Part shown: piece after piece, positions 24,976 to 33,292 of the stretch
How the letters are laid out: each line of letters begins with the position of its first letter
Numbering within the stretch: the stretch's first letter is position 1
The notes under the pieces: model-generated
The model's input: the letters and a program-made list of their open reading frames with translations, nothing else
Database searches by the model: none
What the model was told of the DNA's origin: nothing
Assembly (NCBI RefSeq): GCF_022758145.1
Contig: NZ_JAJVDH010000005.1
Coordinates: forward strand, 417,185-481,184
DNA length: 64,000 bases
Reading direction: 5' to 3'
DNA from: Pontibacter vulgaris
GTDB lineage: Bacteria; Bacteroidota; Bacteroidia; Cytophagales; Hymenobacteraceae
Program-made: the position numbers and the translations under genes

Positions 24976-25809
24976 ATGAACATTGCAGCCAACACCAAAA
25001 TATCGGCGCTGATAAAGGAGAACCCTGCCGCTATAGATGCCATCGCAAGTATAAACAAGCACTTTGAGAAGCTTCGTAACCCGGTGCTGCGCAAGATACT
25101 GGCATCGCGGGTAACTATAGCTGATGCTGCCCGAATAGGCGGTTGCGATATAGAAATGTTTTATCAAAAGCTGGAGCCGCTTGGCTTTATAATTGGCAAC
25201 ACCGCAAACGCAGATACTTTAAACCCAAATACGATGCAAACACCTGAAACCACCACTGCCACACAGCCGGCTTACCTGGCGCAACTACCAGAGCAAAATA
25301 TAATTACCCTGGATGTTTGTGAAGATATAGTCACCGGTAACGATCCGTTTCTGAAGATCATGAACGCAGTGGAGGAGATAGGAGAGAACAATGCTTTGCT
25401 GATTATCAACACTTTTGAGCCAACACCGCTTATCGCCATCCTGAAAAAGAAAGGCTATAGTTTCTGGACGGATGTGAAGAACGAGAACCTGGTTTATACT
25501 TACTTCTGGCTTGAAAACGAAACTGAGGCTACTGAACAGATAACTATAAAACCTGCGGAAAACAGCTTTGAAGATATGATGGCCCGCTTTGCCGGTAAGG
25601 TAAAACGCATTGATGTACGCGCTATGGAAATGCCCCAGCCTATGGTAACTATACTTGGTGAACTGGAAGTGTTGCCTACTGGTGAAGCCCTGTATGTGGT
25701 GCACAAACGGGTACCGCAGTTCCTGTTGCCTCAACTGGAGGAGCGAGGCTTTAACATTACTATACAAGAGGTTGGCCCTAACCAGGTTGACTTACTGATC
25801 TATAAATAA
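24976..25809 (+). CDS. DUF1858 plus two DUF2249 domains protein
   Basis: The 277-residue soluble protein starts with DUF1858 (residues about 4-60, ISALIKENPAAIDAIASI). A linker follows, then two DUF2249 domains, about 108-180 (ITLDVCEDIVTGNDPFLKIM) and 205-276 (RIDVRAMEMPQPMVTILGEL). Both domain types have SirA/TusA-like or helical folds and recur next to Ric and hemerythrin genes, but their chemistry is unknown. With the ric fusion the cluster has three DUF2249 modules. Spacing is 2 bp from the hemerythrin gene and 8 bp to the next gene, so it is operonic. Confidence 0.85.
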   Translation: MNIAANTKISALIKENPAAIDAIASINKHFEKLRNPVLRKILASRVTIADAARIGGCDIEMFYQKLEPLGFIIGNTANADTLNPNTMQTPETTTATQPAYLAQLPEQNIITLDVCEDIVTGNDPFLKIMNAVEEIGENNALLIINTFEPTPLIAILKKKGYSFWTDVKNENLVYTYFWLENETEATEQITIKPAENSFEDMMARFAGKVKRIDVRAMEMPQPMVTILGELEVLPTGEALYVVHKRVPQFLLPQLEERGFNITIQEVGPNQVDLLIYK

Positions 25810-25817
25810 CCAAAACG

Positions 25818-27125
25818 ATGAGCACTGCTACTACATCTAATTCGCCGGGCAAATGGGTTGTGCTGCCGCATTACGCGTTCGCTGCCCTGGCTTTTGTAGC
25901 GCTCAGCATTCTGCTGCTCTTCTCTACCGATGCCTTCAGTGGCCATTATTTCCACCCAAAACTGCTGACCTTAACTCACGTGGCCGCACTGGGCTGGGCA
26001 ACGATGCTTATTTTCGGGGCGCTGTACCAGTTATTGCCGGTGGTGCTGGAGTGTAAACTATACTCTGAGAAGCTGGCAACTATAGCCTTTGGGTTTTTAG
26101 GTGTAGGTACTATACTACTGGCCTGGTGCTTCTGGAATTTTGAATTGGGCCATGTCATGCACGTAGCTGCCTGTAGCCTGGTCATCTCGTTTATACTTCT
26201 GAACATCAACGTCATACAGACCGCGCGCCTGGCGCCCAAATGGACCATAGAATCTGATTTTATAGTTACTTCGGCTATTTGGTTGCTGGTTACGGGTATA
26301 GTTGGTTTGGTTATGGTGCTGAACTTTACGATGGCTTTTCTGCCGGTAGAGCACACGCATTACCTGAAACTGCACGCCCACATTGGTATGGCCGGCTGGT
26401 TTCTGCTACTGATAATAGGAGTAGGAGCGAAGCTGATCCCAATGTTTTTACTGGCACACGCCGAGAGCACTAAAAAGCTGAACTGGAGCTATAACCTGAT
26501 CAATGCTGGCTTAGTGTTTTTCATTTTTGATCACCTGTTTATCCATACTTCGCTGTTGCCGGTTTATGCCGGGTTGGTGGTTGGTGGTGTGCTGCTGTTC
26601 CTTTTATTCATCTACGAGACAAGTAAAACACGCCAACGCCACGATGTGGACCTGGGTATGAAACAGACCTTTGTAGCACTTGGCTTACTGGTGTTACCGA
26701 TTGTGCTGGTGTTTATAGTTAGCAGTAACGTCAATCTTCCGCAACAGCTTTTGTCGGCAGTTTATTTAGTGTATGGCATTTCGGTTTTCCTGGGTTTTAT
26801 ATCCGCCATTATACTTGGGCAGACTTTTAAAACACTGCCTTTTATCATCTGGATGCACGCTTATGAAGATTATGTGGGCCGTTTTAAAACGCCTTTGCCA
26901 AAAGACCTTTACAACCATACTATTCAGCGCTGGCAAAACATCAGTTACCTCCTCGGGTTTATACTTCTGATAACGGGTATACTGCTGCGCGACCAACAAC
27001 TTATACTTGCCGGTGCTATCGGCTTTACTATCACATCGTTGCTATACACGGCCAATGTGTTTCAACTGCTCATGCATAAAGTTCAGGAACTAAAACCTTT
27101 TTCCTATGGAAACGCAAGTGTCTGA
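25818..27125 (+). CDS. Heme-copper-oxidase/NnrS-like membrane protein of the NO-repair operon
   Basis: The 435-residue protein has about twelve helices. Two helices look like internal repeats: LTHVAALGWATMLIFGALYQ (residues about 54-73) and LHAHIGMAGWFLLLIIGVGA (about 187-206). Each has His, a Gly-Trp pair and a trailing Pro. Further intramembrane or edge histidines occur in LGHVMHVAA, VEHTHY and LLAHAES. Such proteins are usually labelled cytochrome oxidase subunit I-like, but the CuB His pair and HPEVY are missing. It is a relative of the protein at 17196. The operon suggests NO handling or sensing in the membrane. Its last 20 bp overlap the next gene. Confidence 0.82.
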   Translation: MSTATTSNSPGKWVVLPHYAFAALAFVALSILLLFSTDAFSGHYFHPKLLTLTHVAALGWATMLIFGALYQLLPVVLECKLYSEKLATIAFGFLGVGTILLAWCFWNFELGHVMHVAACSLVISFILLNINVIQTARLAPKWTIESDFIVTSAIWLLVTGIVGLVMVLNFTMAFLPVEHTHYLKLHAHIGMAGWFLLLIIGVGAKLIPMFLLAHAESTKKLNWSYNLINAGLVFFIFDHLFIHTSLLPVYAGLVVGGVLLFLLFIYETSKTRQRHDVDLGMKQTFVALGLLVLPIVLVFIVSSNVNLPQQLLSAVYLVYGISVFLGFISAIILGQTFKTLPFIIWMHAYEDYVGRFKTPLPKDLYNHTIQRWQNISYLLGFILLITGILLRDQQLILAGAIGFTITSLLYTANVFQLLMHKVQELKPFSYGNASV

Positions 27126-27423
27126 AGACTTCGGAAATGAAGTCTACGAAACCTTAAAATACATCATCGACCCCGAAGTGGGCATAAATATAGTTGACCT
27201 GGGTCTGATCTATAGCGTGAGCCTGGATGGCGAACTGCTGGAAATTGACCTGACCCTGACAACACCAGGCTGCCCCATGAGCGGCACCATCGTAAATGCA
27301 ACAGAGCAGATCCTGTTAAAACGTTTTCCGAACCTGGATGTAAAAGTGAACCTGGTGTGGTCACCGCCGTGGTCTACGGAAATGATCACGGAAGAAGGGA
27401 TGCGGCAGTTGGAAGGGAAATAG
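27106..27423 (+). CDS. MIP18/DUF59-type Fe-S assembly factor
   Basis: The 105-residue protein is a single MIP18 (DUF59, SufT/PaaD-like) domain with DPEVGINIVDLGLIY near residues 23-37, the conserved TTPGCPMSGTI around the Cys, and VNLVWSPPWS. Proteins of this family help deliver or mature Fe-S clusters, which fits the repair theme of the operon. It overlaps the preceding membrane gene by 20 bp, implying coupled translation. It is 44 bp upstream of the Rrf2 regulator. Confidence 0.92.
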   Translation: METQVSEDFGNEVYETLKYIIDPEVGINIVDLGLIYSVSLDGELLEIDLTLTTPGCPMSGTIVNATEQILLKRFPNLDVKVNLVWSPPWSTEMITEEGMRQLEGK

Positions 27424-27467
27424 TACCTTTGCAGCCGTGTTAGTGTTAGAAGTATAAACAGATTCTC

Positions 27468-27950
27468 ATGTTATCGAAAACAACGGAATATGCCCTGCGT
27501 GCCATTGTGTACATCGCTCTGAACGATGCACAGGGGCTTAAAGTAGGCATCAAGGAAATAGCCAAGGAGTTGGAATTGCCCGCGCATTTTATGGGCAAGA
27601 TCCTCCAGGACCTGGTTCGTAAAGGTATAATTGCCTCTGTAAAAGGACCGGGCGGCGGGTTTTACCTGCACCGACAAGCCAGCGAGATCAGCCTGTTGGA
27701 GGTAGTGAAAACAATAGACGGACTGGAAGCTTTCCGGAAATGTGGCATGGGTATGAAGCAATGCTCCGATACGCATCCCTGCCCGTTGCACGACGAGATA
27801 AAAGCTTACCGTAACCAATTGTTACGGGTATTTGATACAAAAACAATACAGACGCTGGTAGATGGCATTAATTCAGGCGAGTATTTTATTACCAACCTGC
27901 ACGACGAGCTGCCAAAAGAAAGTATTTCAGGGCCTGGATCAAAGGAATAA
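27468..27950 (+). CDS. Rrf2-family transcription regulator, NsrR/IscR-like
   Basis: The 160-residue regulator has the N-terminal winged helix (MLSKTTEYALRAIVYIAL, GIIASVKGPGGGFYL) and three cysteines (92, 99 and 105; CGMGMKQCSDTHPC) in the place where NsrR and IscR bind an Fe-S cluster. Cluster binding would let it sense NO or Fe-S status. Spacing of the cysteines (six and five residues) differs slightly from classical NsrR, so it may be a separate subgroup. It follows the repair operon by 44 bp and precedes nadA, itself an Fe-S enzyme; it may control either. Its operator was not identified. Confidence 0.92.
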   Translation: MLSKTTEYALRAIVYIALNDAQGLKVGIKEIAKELELPAHFMGKILQDLVRKGIIASVKGPGGGFYLHRQASEISLLEVVKTIDGLEAFRKCGMGMKQCSDTHPCPLHDEIKAYRNQLLRVFDTKTIQTLVDGINSGEYFITNLHDELPKESISGPGSKE

Positions 27951-28011
27951 TCTGTAATTCTGACAAAACAATAGTAGAATCTTAGTCTAACACAAACACA
28001 CAACAACACAC

Positions 28012-29058
28012 ATGCTTACTACCCAAACCCGGGGCGCCTTCTCTGAAAAACTCAGAGCCATGGAACCTGTTGCCCTGCCCGCACAAGAAGAAGCCGCTTT
28101 ACTGGATGCTGTAGAAGAAATTCGCGAACTGAAGAAAAAGCATAACGCGGTGGTGCTGTCGCATTTTTACATGCCGGCAGAGCTGCAGGTAAAACACGAA
28201 GATGGCGGTATTGCCGATTTTGTAGGTGACTCGCTGGGGCTGAGTGTGGCGGCCAAAACTGTGGAAGCGGATTACATTATTTTTTGTGGGGTTAAGTTTA
28301 TGGCGGAGACGGCCAAGATTCTGAACCCAGCTAAACAAGTGTTGCTGCCCAGTTTTGATGCCGGCTGCTCCCTGGCCGAAAGTATAACCGGAGAAGATGT
28401 ACGGTTATTAAAGAAATTATGGCCGGGCGTGCCGGTGGTAGCTTACATCAACACTTACGCCGAAACCAAAGCCGAAGCCGACATCTGCTGCACCTCACGC
28501 AATGCCATGGATATTGCCCGCTCGCTGGGTGGCGACAAGCTCATCTTTTTGCCAGACCTGTACATGGGCCGTAACCTGCAGACCAAAATAAAAGCCGAAA
28601 CAGGCAAAGAACTTATACTTTGGGAAGGCAAATGCGAAGTGCACGAGCAATTTACGCCACAGCGCATAAACGGCCTTAAACTGATGTATCCCGAAGCGCA
28701 GGTGCTGGTGCATTGGGAAGTTCCGGACGATACTGTAACCGATGCCTTGAAAGGTGCAGGAGGTATCGTTGGAAGCACATCCGACATTATCCGGTTTGTA
28801 GGTGAGAGCGAGAGCCGTCAGTTTATACTTGGTTCGGAGTGTGATCTGGGAGCAACCTTGCGCGGCATGTATCCTGAAAAAGAATTTATAGTTCCGTGCA
28901 TTAAGTGTCCGCACATGAAGCAGATAACTGTGCAAAGAACGCTGGAATCGCTTCGCTCGATTGGAACACCCCAGGAAAGATTTTTTGAAGTAACCTTGGA
29001 AGAAGAGATTATTAAACGAGCCCTTACACCAATAGAACGGATGCTGGCCTTTGCATAA
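28012..29058 (+). CDS. nadA: Quinolinate synthase
   Basis: The 348-residue Fe-S enzyme condenses iminoaspartate with dihydroxyacetone phosphate to quinolinate in NAD synthesis. Family marks are VVLSHFYMPAELQ, the cluster cysteines in IIFCGVKFMAETAKIL, GSECDLGATLRG and CIKCPHMKQIT, and DAGCSLAES. nadB follows with no gap. Start choice is uncertain by a few codons (MLTTQTRGAF versus Met17). Confidence 0.96.
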   Translation: MLTTQTRGAFSEKLRAMEPVALPAQEEAALLDAVEEIRELKKKHNAVVLSHFYMPAELQVKHEDGGIADFVGDSLGLSVAAKTVEADYIIFCGVKFMAETAKILNPAKQVLLPSFDAGCSLAESITGEDVRLLKKLWPGVPVVAYINTYAETKAEADICCTSRNAMDIARSLGGDKLIFLPDLYMGRNLQTKIKAETGKELILWEGKCEVHEQFTPQRINGLKLMYPEAQVLVHWEVPDDTVTDALKGAGGIVGSTSDIIRFVGESESRQFILGSECDLGATLRGMYPEKEFIVPCIKCPHMKQITVQRTLESLRSIGTPQERFFEVTLEEEIIKRALTPIERMLAFA

Positions 29059-30624
29059 ATGGAATCGCTGAACTATGATTTTGTAGTATTAGGCAGCGGC
29101 ATCGCAGGTTTAACATTTGCCCTGGAAGCTGCTGCACATGGTAAGGTGTTGGTTCTCTGTAAATCTGCATTATCGGAGACCAACACTGCCTATGCACAGG
29201 GAGGTATAGCTGCGGTTTTAAGCAATATAGATTCTTTTGAGCAGCACGTGCAGGATACGCTTACAGCCGGCGCTGGCTTGTGCGACGAAACTGCAGTCCG
29301 GTTTATGGTTGAGCGGGCTCCTGAAAGTATAAAATGGCTGCAGCAGCAAAGTGTGCAATTCGATACTGCTCCGGATGAAACTATAGCCTTAGGCCTGGAA
29401 GGCGGCCATTGCCAGCACCGCATCGCGCATGTAAAAGACCATACCGGTTTAAGTATACAACAGGCGCTAAGCAAATCAGCTTTTCAGAATCCCAATATCA
29501 CCATTGCAGAATATCACCTGGGTATTGACCTGCTTACGCAAAGTATAAATCAGGAGAAGGTTTGTTACGGGGTGCAGGCGCTGGACCTGGTGAGCGGAAA
29601 CTATAAAGCCATACTTGCCAAAGCTATAGTTTTAGCAACAGGTGCTTCGGGTCAGGTATACCAATACACCACCAATCCAACTATAGCTACCGGCGACGGA
29701 CTGGCCATGGCACACAGGGCAGGGGCCACAATCCGGAATATGGAGTTTTTCCAGTTTCACCCGACAGCTCTTTACAATCCGACTTCTAAAGATACATTCC
29801 TGATAAGTGAGGCCTTACGTGGTGCTGGCGCAGAACTGGTTTTGCCGGATGGTACTGCCTTCATGCAACTATACCATCCGTTGGGCTCACTGGCGCCGCG
29901 CGATATAGTTGCTCGTGCTGTGTACGAACAAATGAACCTGCATCATTCACCCTGTTTATACTTAGATGCCACCCGTTTACCCGAAGGCAGGTTACAGAAG
30001 AGTTTCCCTTTCATCTACACCAAATGTAAAAGTATAGGCATCGATGCTACCCTGGAATTTATACCTGTAGTTCCGGCGGCACACTACCAGTGTGGTGGCT
30101 TAGAAACAGACCTGCACGGGCAAACATCAATATCCGGCTTATATGCCGTTGGCGAAGTGGCCTGCACCGGCGTACATGGGGCAAACAGGCTGGCCAGTAA
30201 CTCGCTGCTGGAGGGAGTCGAATTCGGAAGAGCGGCGGCAACACATGCTTCCGAAAATGCGAAACAGCGTTTCTCCTGCTTTAAAAGTATAGTTTATAGT
30301 TTAGCTGATACCTGCAGCGATGCCTTGATAAGTGAAATAAAAGCCGACCTGCAGGCGTTGATGTGGGAACATGCCGGTATTGTACGTACCACCGAAGGCT
30401 TAACGATAGCCAAAGAAAAACTGGCCGAACTGAAGTATAAGCTGGAGCAATGCCATACCTTTTCGGTGGCCGTACAGGAGCTGCAAAACATGCTGACAAC
30501 TGCCGAACTTATAGTACAGGCTTGCCTTGCCAGAACGCAAAGTATAGGCGGGCATTACCTGGCAAATGAGCCGACTAAAACAGAGATGCAGTTTCCTGAA
30601 AACATTGCCGCCGCTTGTTTGTAG
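29059..30624 (+). CDS. nadB: L-aspartate oxidase
   Basis: The 521-residue flavoprotein oxidises L-aspartate to iminoaspartate, the substrate for NadA. It has the N-terminal FAD loop VLGSGIAGLTFALEA, NTAYAQGGIAAVL, the active-site segment EFFQFHPTALYNP, LRGAGAELVLPDG and the FAD-binding GVHGANRLASNSLLEG. The start codon directly follows the nadA stop, giving a nadAB operon; nadC is not in the window. It can use fumarate as electron acceptor in the absence of oxygen. Confidence 0.96.
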   Translation: MESLNYDFVVLGSGIAGLTFALEAAAHGKVLVLCKSALSETNTAYAQGGIAAVLSNIDSFEQHVQDTLTAGAGLCDETAVRFMVERAPESIKWLQQQSVQFDTAPDETIALGLEGGHCQHRIAHVKDHTGLSIQQALSKSAFQNPNITIAEYHLGIDLLTQSINQEKVCYGVQALDLVSGNYKAILAKAIVLATGASGQVYQYTTNPTIATGDGLAMAHRAGATIRNMEFFQFHPTALYNPTSKDTFLISEALRGAGAELVLPDGTAFMQLYHPLGSLAPRDIVARAVYEQMNLHHSPCLYLDATRLPEGRLQKSFPFIYTKCKSIGIDATLEFIPVVPAAHYQCGGLETDLHGQTSISGLYAVGEVACTGVHGANRLASNSLLEGVEFGRAAATHASENAKQRFSCFKSIVYSLADTCSDALISEIKADLQALMWEHAGIVRTTEGLTIAKEKLAELKYKLEQCHTFSVAVQELQNMLTTAELIVQACLARTQSIGGHYLANEPTKTEMQFPENIAAACL

Positions 30625-30967
30625 TAAATAAGAGGAGCGCTTATAAGTTGCTTTTCAATTTATTAACTGCTTATTTTGCCTGACAAAAATTAACAACCGT
30701 GCTGCCATATAGTAGATATACACATACTTTACAACTGCCGCTAACTGGCTTTGTAGCAGCTTCTCATCACGTTTCCCTGAGCGATGAGCTGAACGGATAT
30801 TGCCTGAACTTTTTCTCAGCACCCAAAGACTTTAACAAGTAAGCCGGAAAGTATCTCCGGCCTCAACCACACTTGCCTTTAGTGTACATCCTGCCTGCAA
30901 CCTGTTTTGGTTTGCAGCCAGTTTGCACGAGTTATATTTCCATTTAGTTAAATTTCTTACTTCAGAT
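30625..30967. other. Gene-free spacer before the GOGAT-like gene
   Basis: About 340 bp without a supportable gene or RNA. An in-frame TTG at 30923 could extend the next protein, but the ATG at 30968 is a better start. Confidence 0.5.
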
Positions 30968-32536
30968 ATGTTAACCAAACTTAGCGTAAGGCAGCTTATG
31001 GCAGTTGCTTTTATTGCCGTTTATGCCGTCGTTTTATCCCTGAGCTATACAAACATTGCTTATTTGGCGCTGCTTATATTGGTACTGCCACTGCATGTTA
31101 TCTATTTCCGCAACATACGGCAGCCACAGCACTCTATACTTCGCAATTACCCCTTGCTAGGTTATCTGCGCTACTTTTTTGAGAGTATCCGCCCGGAGCT
31201 GCGTCAGTATTTCTTCGAGTCTGACCTGGATGGAAAGCCATTTAGCCGACGCCAGCGCTCTATAGTTTACCAGCGGGCCAAAAACGTACGCCAGACCGTA
31301 CCATTCGGGATGCAGGCCAATAGCCAGGAAAGCGGTTTTGAATGGATAGCCCACACCATGTTTCCGGTGCATGTAAAAGCCGAAGACCTGCGCGTAAAAG
31401 TAGGTGGTAACCGTTGTTCTCAGCCTTATAGTGCCAGCATCTACAATATTTCAGCTATGAGTTATGGCTCGCTTAGTAAAACGGCAGTAACTGCCTTAAG
31501 CGCAGGAGCTAAACTAGGAGGCTTTGCCCATAATACCGGCGAAGGTGGCGTTAGCCCGTTTCATATAGAAGGTGGCGGCGATTTGATCTGGCAGATAGGT
31601 ACGGGGTACTTTGGCTGCCGCGACAGCAAAGGGGATTTGTCCGAAACACTTTTCGAAGAGCAGGTTGCGCATCCGCATATCAAAATGGTGGAAATTAAGT
31701 TATCTCAGGGAGCAAAACCAGGGCATGGCGGTATACTTCCAGCTGCAAAAAATACGCCTGAGATCGCTGCTATCCGTAAAGTTGAGCCTTTTACCACAGT
31801 TGCTTCGCCACCGGCACACTCCGCATTTAGTGATCAGTTTACCATGCTGTTATTCATTGAAAAGCTGCGCATATTATCAAAAGGTAAGCCGGTTGGTATT
31901 AAGCTTTGTATTGGTAACAAGCAGGAATTTGAACGCCTTTGCCAGGAAATGATGCACAACCAGATCTTCCCTGATTTTATAACCATAGATGGAGCAGAAG
32001 GTGGTACCGGCGCCGCGCCGCTGGAGTTTACCGATAGCCTGGGCATGCCGCTTTACGACGCGCTTTCTTTCGTGCAGGAAATGCTTATCAAGTATAAGTT
32101 GCGCGAGGAGATCAAAATAATTGCTGCCGGAAAGATCATTACCGGAGTTGATATTATAAAGGCAATCTCTTTGGGGGCTGATATTTGTTACAGTGCCCGT
32201 GGGATGATGTTCGCGCTAGGTTGCATACAAGCGCTACAATGCGACTCAGGCAGGTGCCCGGTTGGTATTGCGACACAGGATGAGAACCTGTATAAAGGTT
32301 TGGATGTAGCAGACAAGCGTGTGCGTGTGGCCAACTTCCACGGTAATACAATAAAATCAACGATAGAAGTGATGGAAGCCTGTGGTTTCGACAGCATCAA
32401 CAGCATTACTCCAGATAAGATTTTTAGAAGAGTAGAATCTGGTAAAACGCTGAGCTTTAAAGATATATACTTTGCTGATGCTGATGCTGATGCCGGAACC
32501 ATATTCTCTAAAGACCATCAATTTATACTTAACTGA
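30968..32536 (+). CDS. FMN-binding glutamate synthase-family protein
   Basis: The 522-residue protein (from ATG 30968) has two N-terminal membrane helices (about 8-45) and then a single GltB-like FMN barrel. Marks are SYGSLSKTAVTALSAGAKLG, GEGGVSPFHIEGGGDLIWQI, the KPGHGGILP motif, ITIDGAEGGTGAAPLEF, and the Cys cluster LQCDSGRCPVGIATQD that binds an Fe-S centre in GOGAT. It lacks the amidotransferase domain, so it is a stand-alone GltB2-type protein whose physiological substrate is unknown. It is followed 6 bp later by a GreA-like gene, probably in the same operon. Confidence 0.92.
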   Translation: MLTKLSVRQLMAVAFIAVYAVVLSLSYTNIAYLALLILVLPLHVIYFRNIRQPQHSILRNYPLLGYLRYFFESIRPELRQYFFESDLDGKPFSRRQRSIVYQRAKNVRQTVPFGMQANSQESGFEWIAHTMFPVHVKAEDLRVKVGGNRCSQPYSASIYNISAMSYGSLSKTAVTALSAGAKLGGFAHNTGEGGVSPFHIEGGGDLIWQIGTGYFGCRDSKGDLSETLFEEQVAHPHIKMVEIKLSQGAKPGHGGILPAAKNTPEIAAIRKVEPFTTVASPPAHSAFSDQFTMLLFIEKLRILSKGKPVGIKLCIGNKQEFERLCQEMMHNQIFPDFITIDGAEGGTGAAPLEFTDSLGMPLYDALSFVQEMLIKYKLREEIKIIAAGKIITGVDIIKAISLGADICYSARGMMFALGCIQALQCDSGRCPVGIATQDENLYKGLDVADKRVRVANFHGNTIKSTIEVMEACGFDSINSITPDKIFRRVESGKTLSFKDIYFADADADAGTIFSKDHQFILN

Positions 32537-32542
32537 ACGTTT

Positions 32543-32947
32543 ATGAATCCGATTTATCTGACCGAGAAAGATTACGAGCGCCTGCATAGTTTGGTGCAGG
32601 TGCAACGCCAGAACGGTGGCGCTGCTGCCGTTGATGGCTTATGCAAAGAACTGAAACGTGCAAAAGTGGTAGCCTCGGAAGAAGTTCCGGTAGATGTGGT
32701 GACCATGAATTCGTTTGTGCGGCTTAAAGATCTGAAGACCAAAAATGTGATGGAAATAACGGTAGTATACCCGAAAGATGCCGACCTTAGCGCACGAAAA
32801 GTATCTATACTTGCCCCGGTTGCCACGGCTATACTTGGCTGCAAAGTGGGCGACGAAGTAGAGTGGCCAGCTCCGCAGGGAATGGTTTCTTATAAAGTAG
32901 AAGAGATACTATACCAACCAGAAGCTGCCGGCGATTTTTATTTGTAA
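32543..32947 (+). CDS. GreA/GreB-like or Rnk-like factor
   Basis: The 134-residue protein has a short helical N-terminus (residues 7-50) and a C-terminal GreA/GreB FKBP-like domain (about 52-130, VTMNSFVRLKDLKTK, ILAPVATAILGCKVGDEVEW). The long Gre coiled coil is absent, so it resembles Rnk (regulator of nucleoside diphosphate kinase) proteins that bind RNA polymerase without transcript cleavage. It lies 6 bp after the GOGAT-like gene and 12 bp before a strong hairpin. Confidence 0.9.
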   Translation: MNPIYLTEKDYERLHSLVQVQRQNGGAAAVDGLCKELKRAKVVASEEVPVDVVTMNSFVRLKDLKTKNVMEITVVYPKDADLSARKVSILAPVATAILGCKVGDEVEWPAPQGMVSYKVEEILYQPEAAGDFYL

Positions 32948-32959
32948 GTTGCTCGCGAA

Positions 32960-33017
32960 TTATAAACTATAAAGCCAGTGCTACATTATGTTGTAGCACT
33001 GGCTTTATAGTTTATAA
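32960..33017. terminator. 26-bp perfect stem terminator
   Basis: Arms 32960-32985 and 32992-33017 are exact reverse complements with a 6-nt loop. It ends the rightward Gre-like gene; its right arm also contains the stop codon of the small leftward ORF at 33012-33185. The arms include the AACTATA/TATAGTT word. Confidence 0.9.
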
Positions 33018-33185
33018 GTTGGTGGCCACCGGCTTTCTGGTGCAGCAAGCACCTTGTTGCGATAACTGATTTGTTTCCTGGCAAATGTTTTTCACGCAGT
33101 TGTTTTGTTTCGTGTTTTGCTGGTCCAGCTGCTCTTTTAACTGGTTAAGCTGTCTGCCGAAAGCGTAGATGTACATTGATTCCAT
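33012..33185 (-). CDS. Small Cys-containing ORF (57 residues), hypothetical
   Basis: Reading leftward from an ATG at 33185 gives MESMYIYAFGRQLNQL..., a 57-residue polar, Gln/Asn-rich helical peptide. It has cysteines at about 30, 35, 47 and 48 (NNCVKNICQE, GACCTR) and ends at TAA inside the hairpin. It is too short for most gene callers. The four cysteines, the use of ordinary codons and the lack of anything else in this 345-bp gap favour a real gene. No family is recognised and no strong ribosome site is seen, so it remains tentative. Confidence 0.45.
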   Translation of the reverse strand: MESMYIYAFGRQLNQLKEQLDQQNTKQNNCVKNICQETNQLSQQGACCTRKPVATNL

Positions 33186-33292
33186 GGTGCTGTATTTTTA
33201 TCTGTTTAAGATCTGTTACACCATGATGACGGACAGATAGTACAAAAGACGCAGCTGGATCCCAGTTTTTATAGTTTGGCCAAAACTATAGT

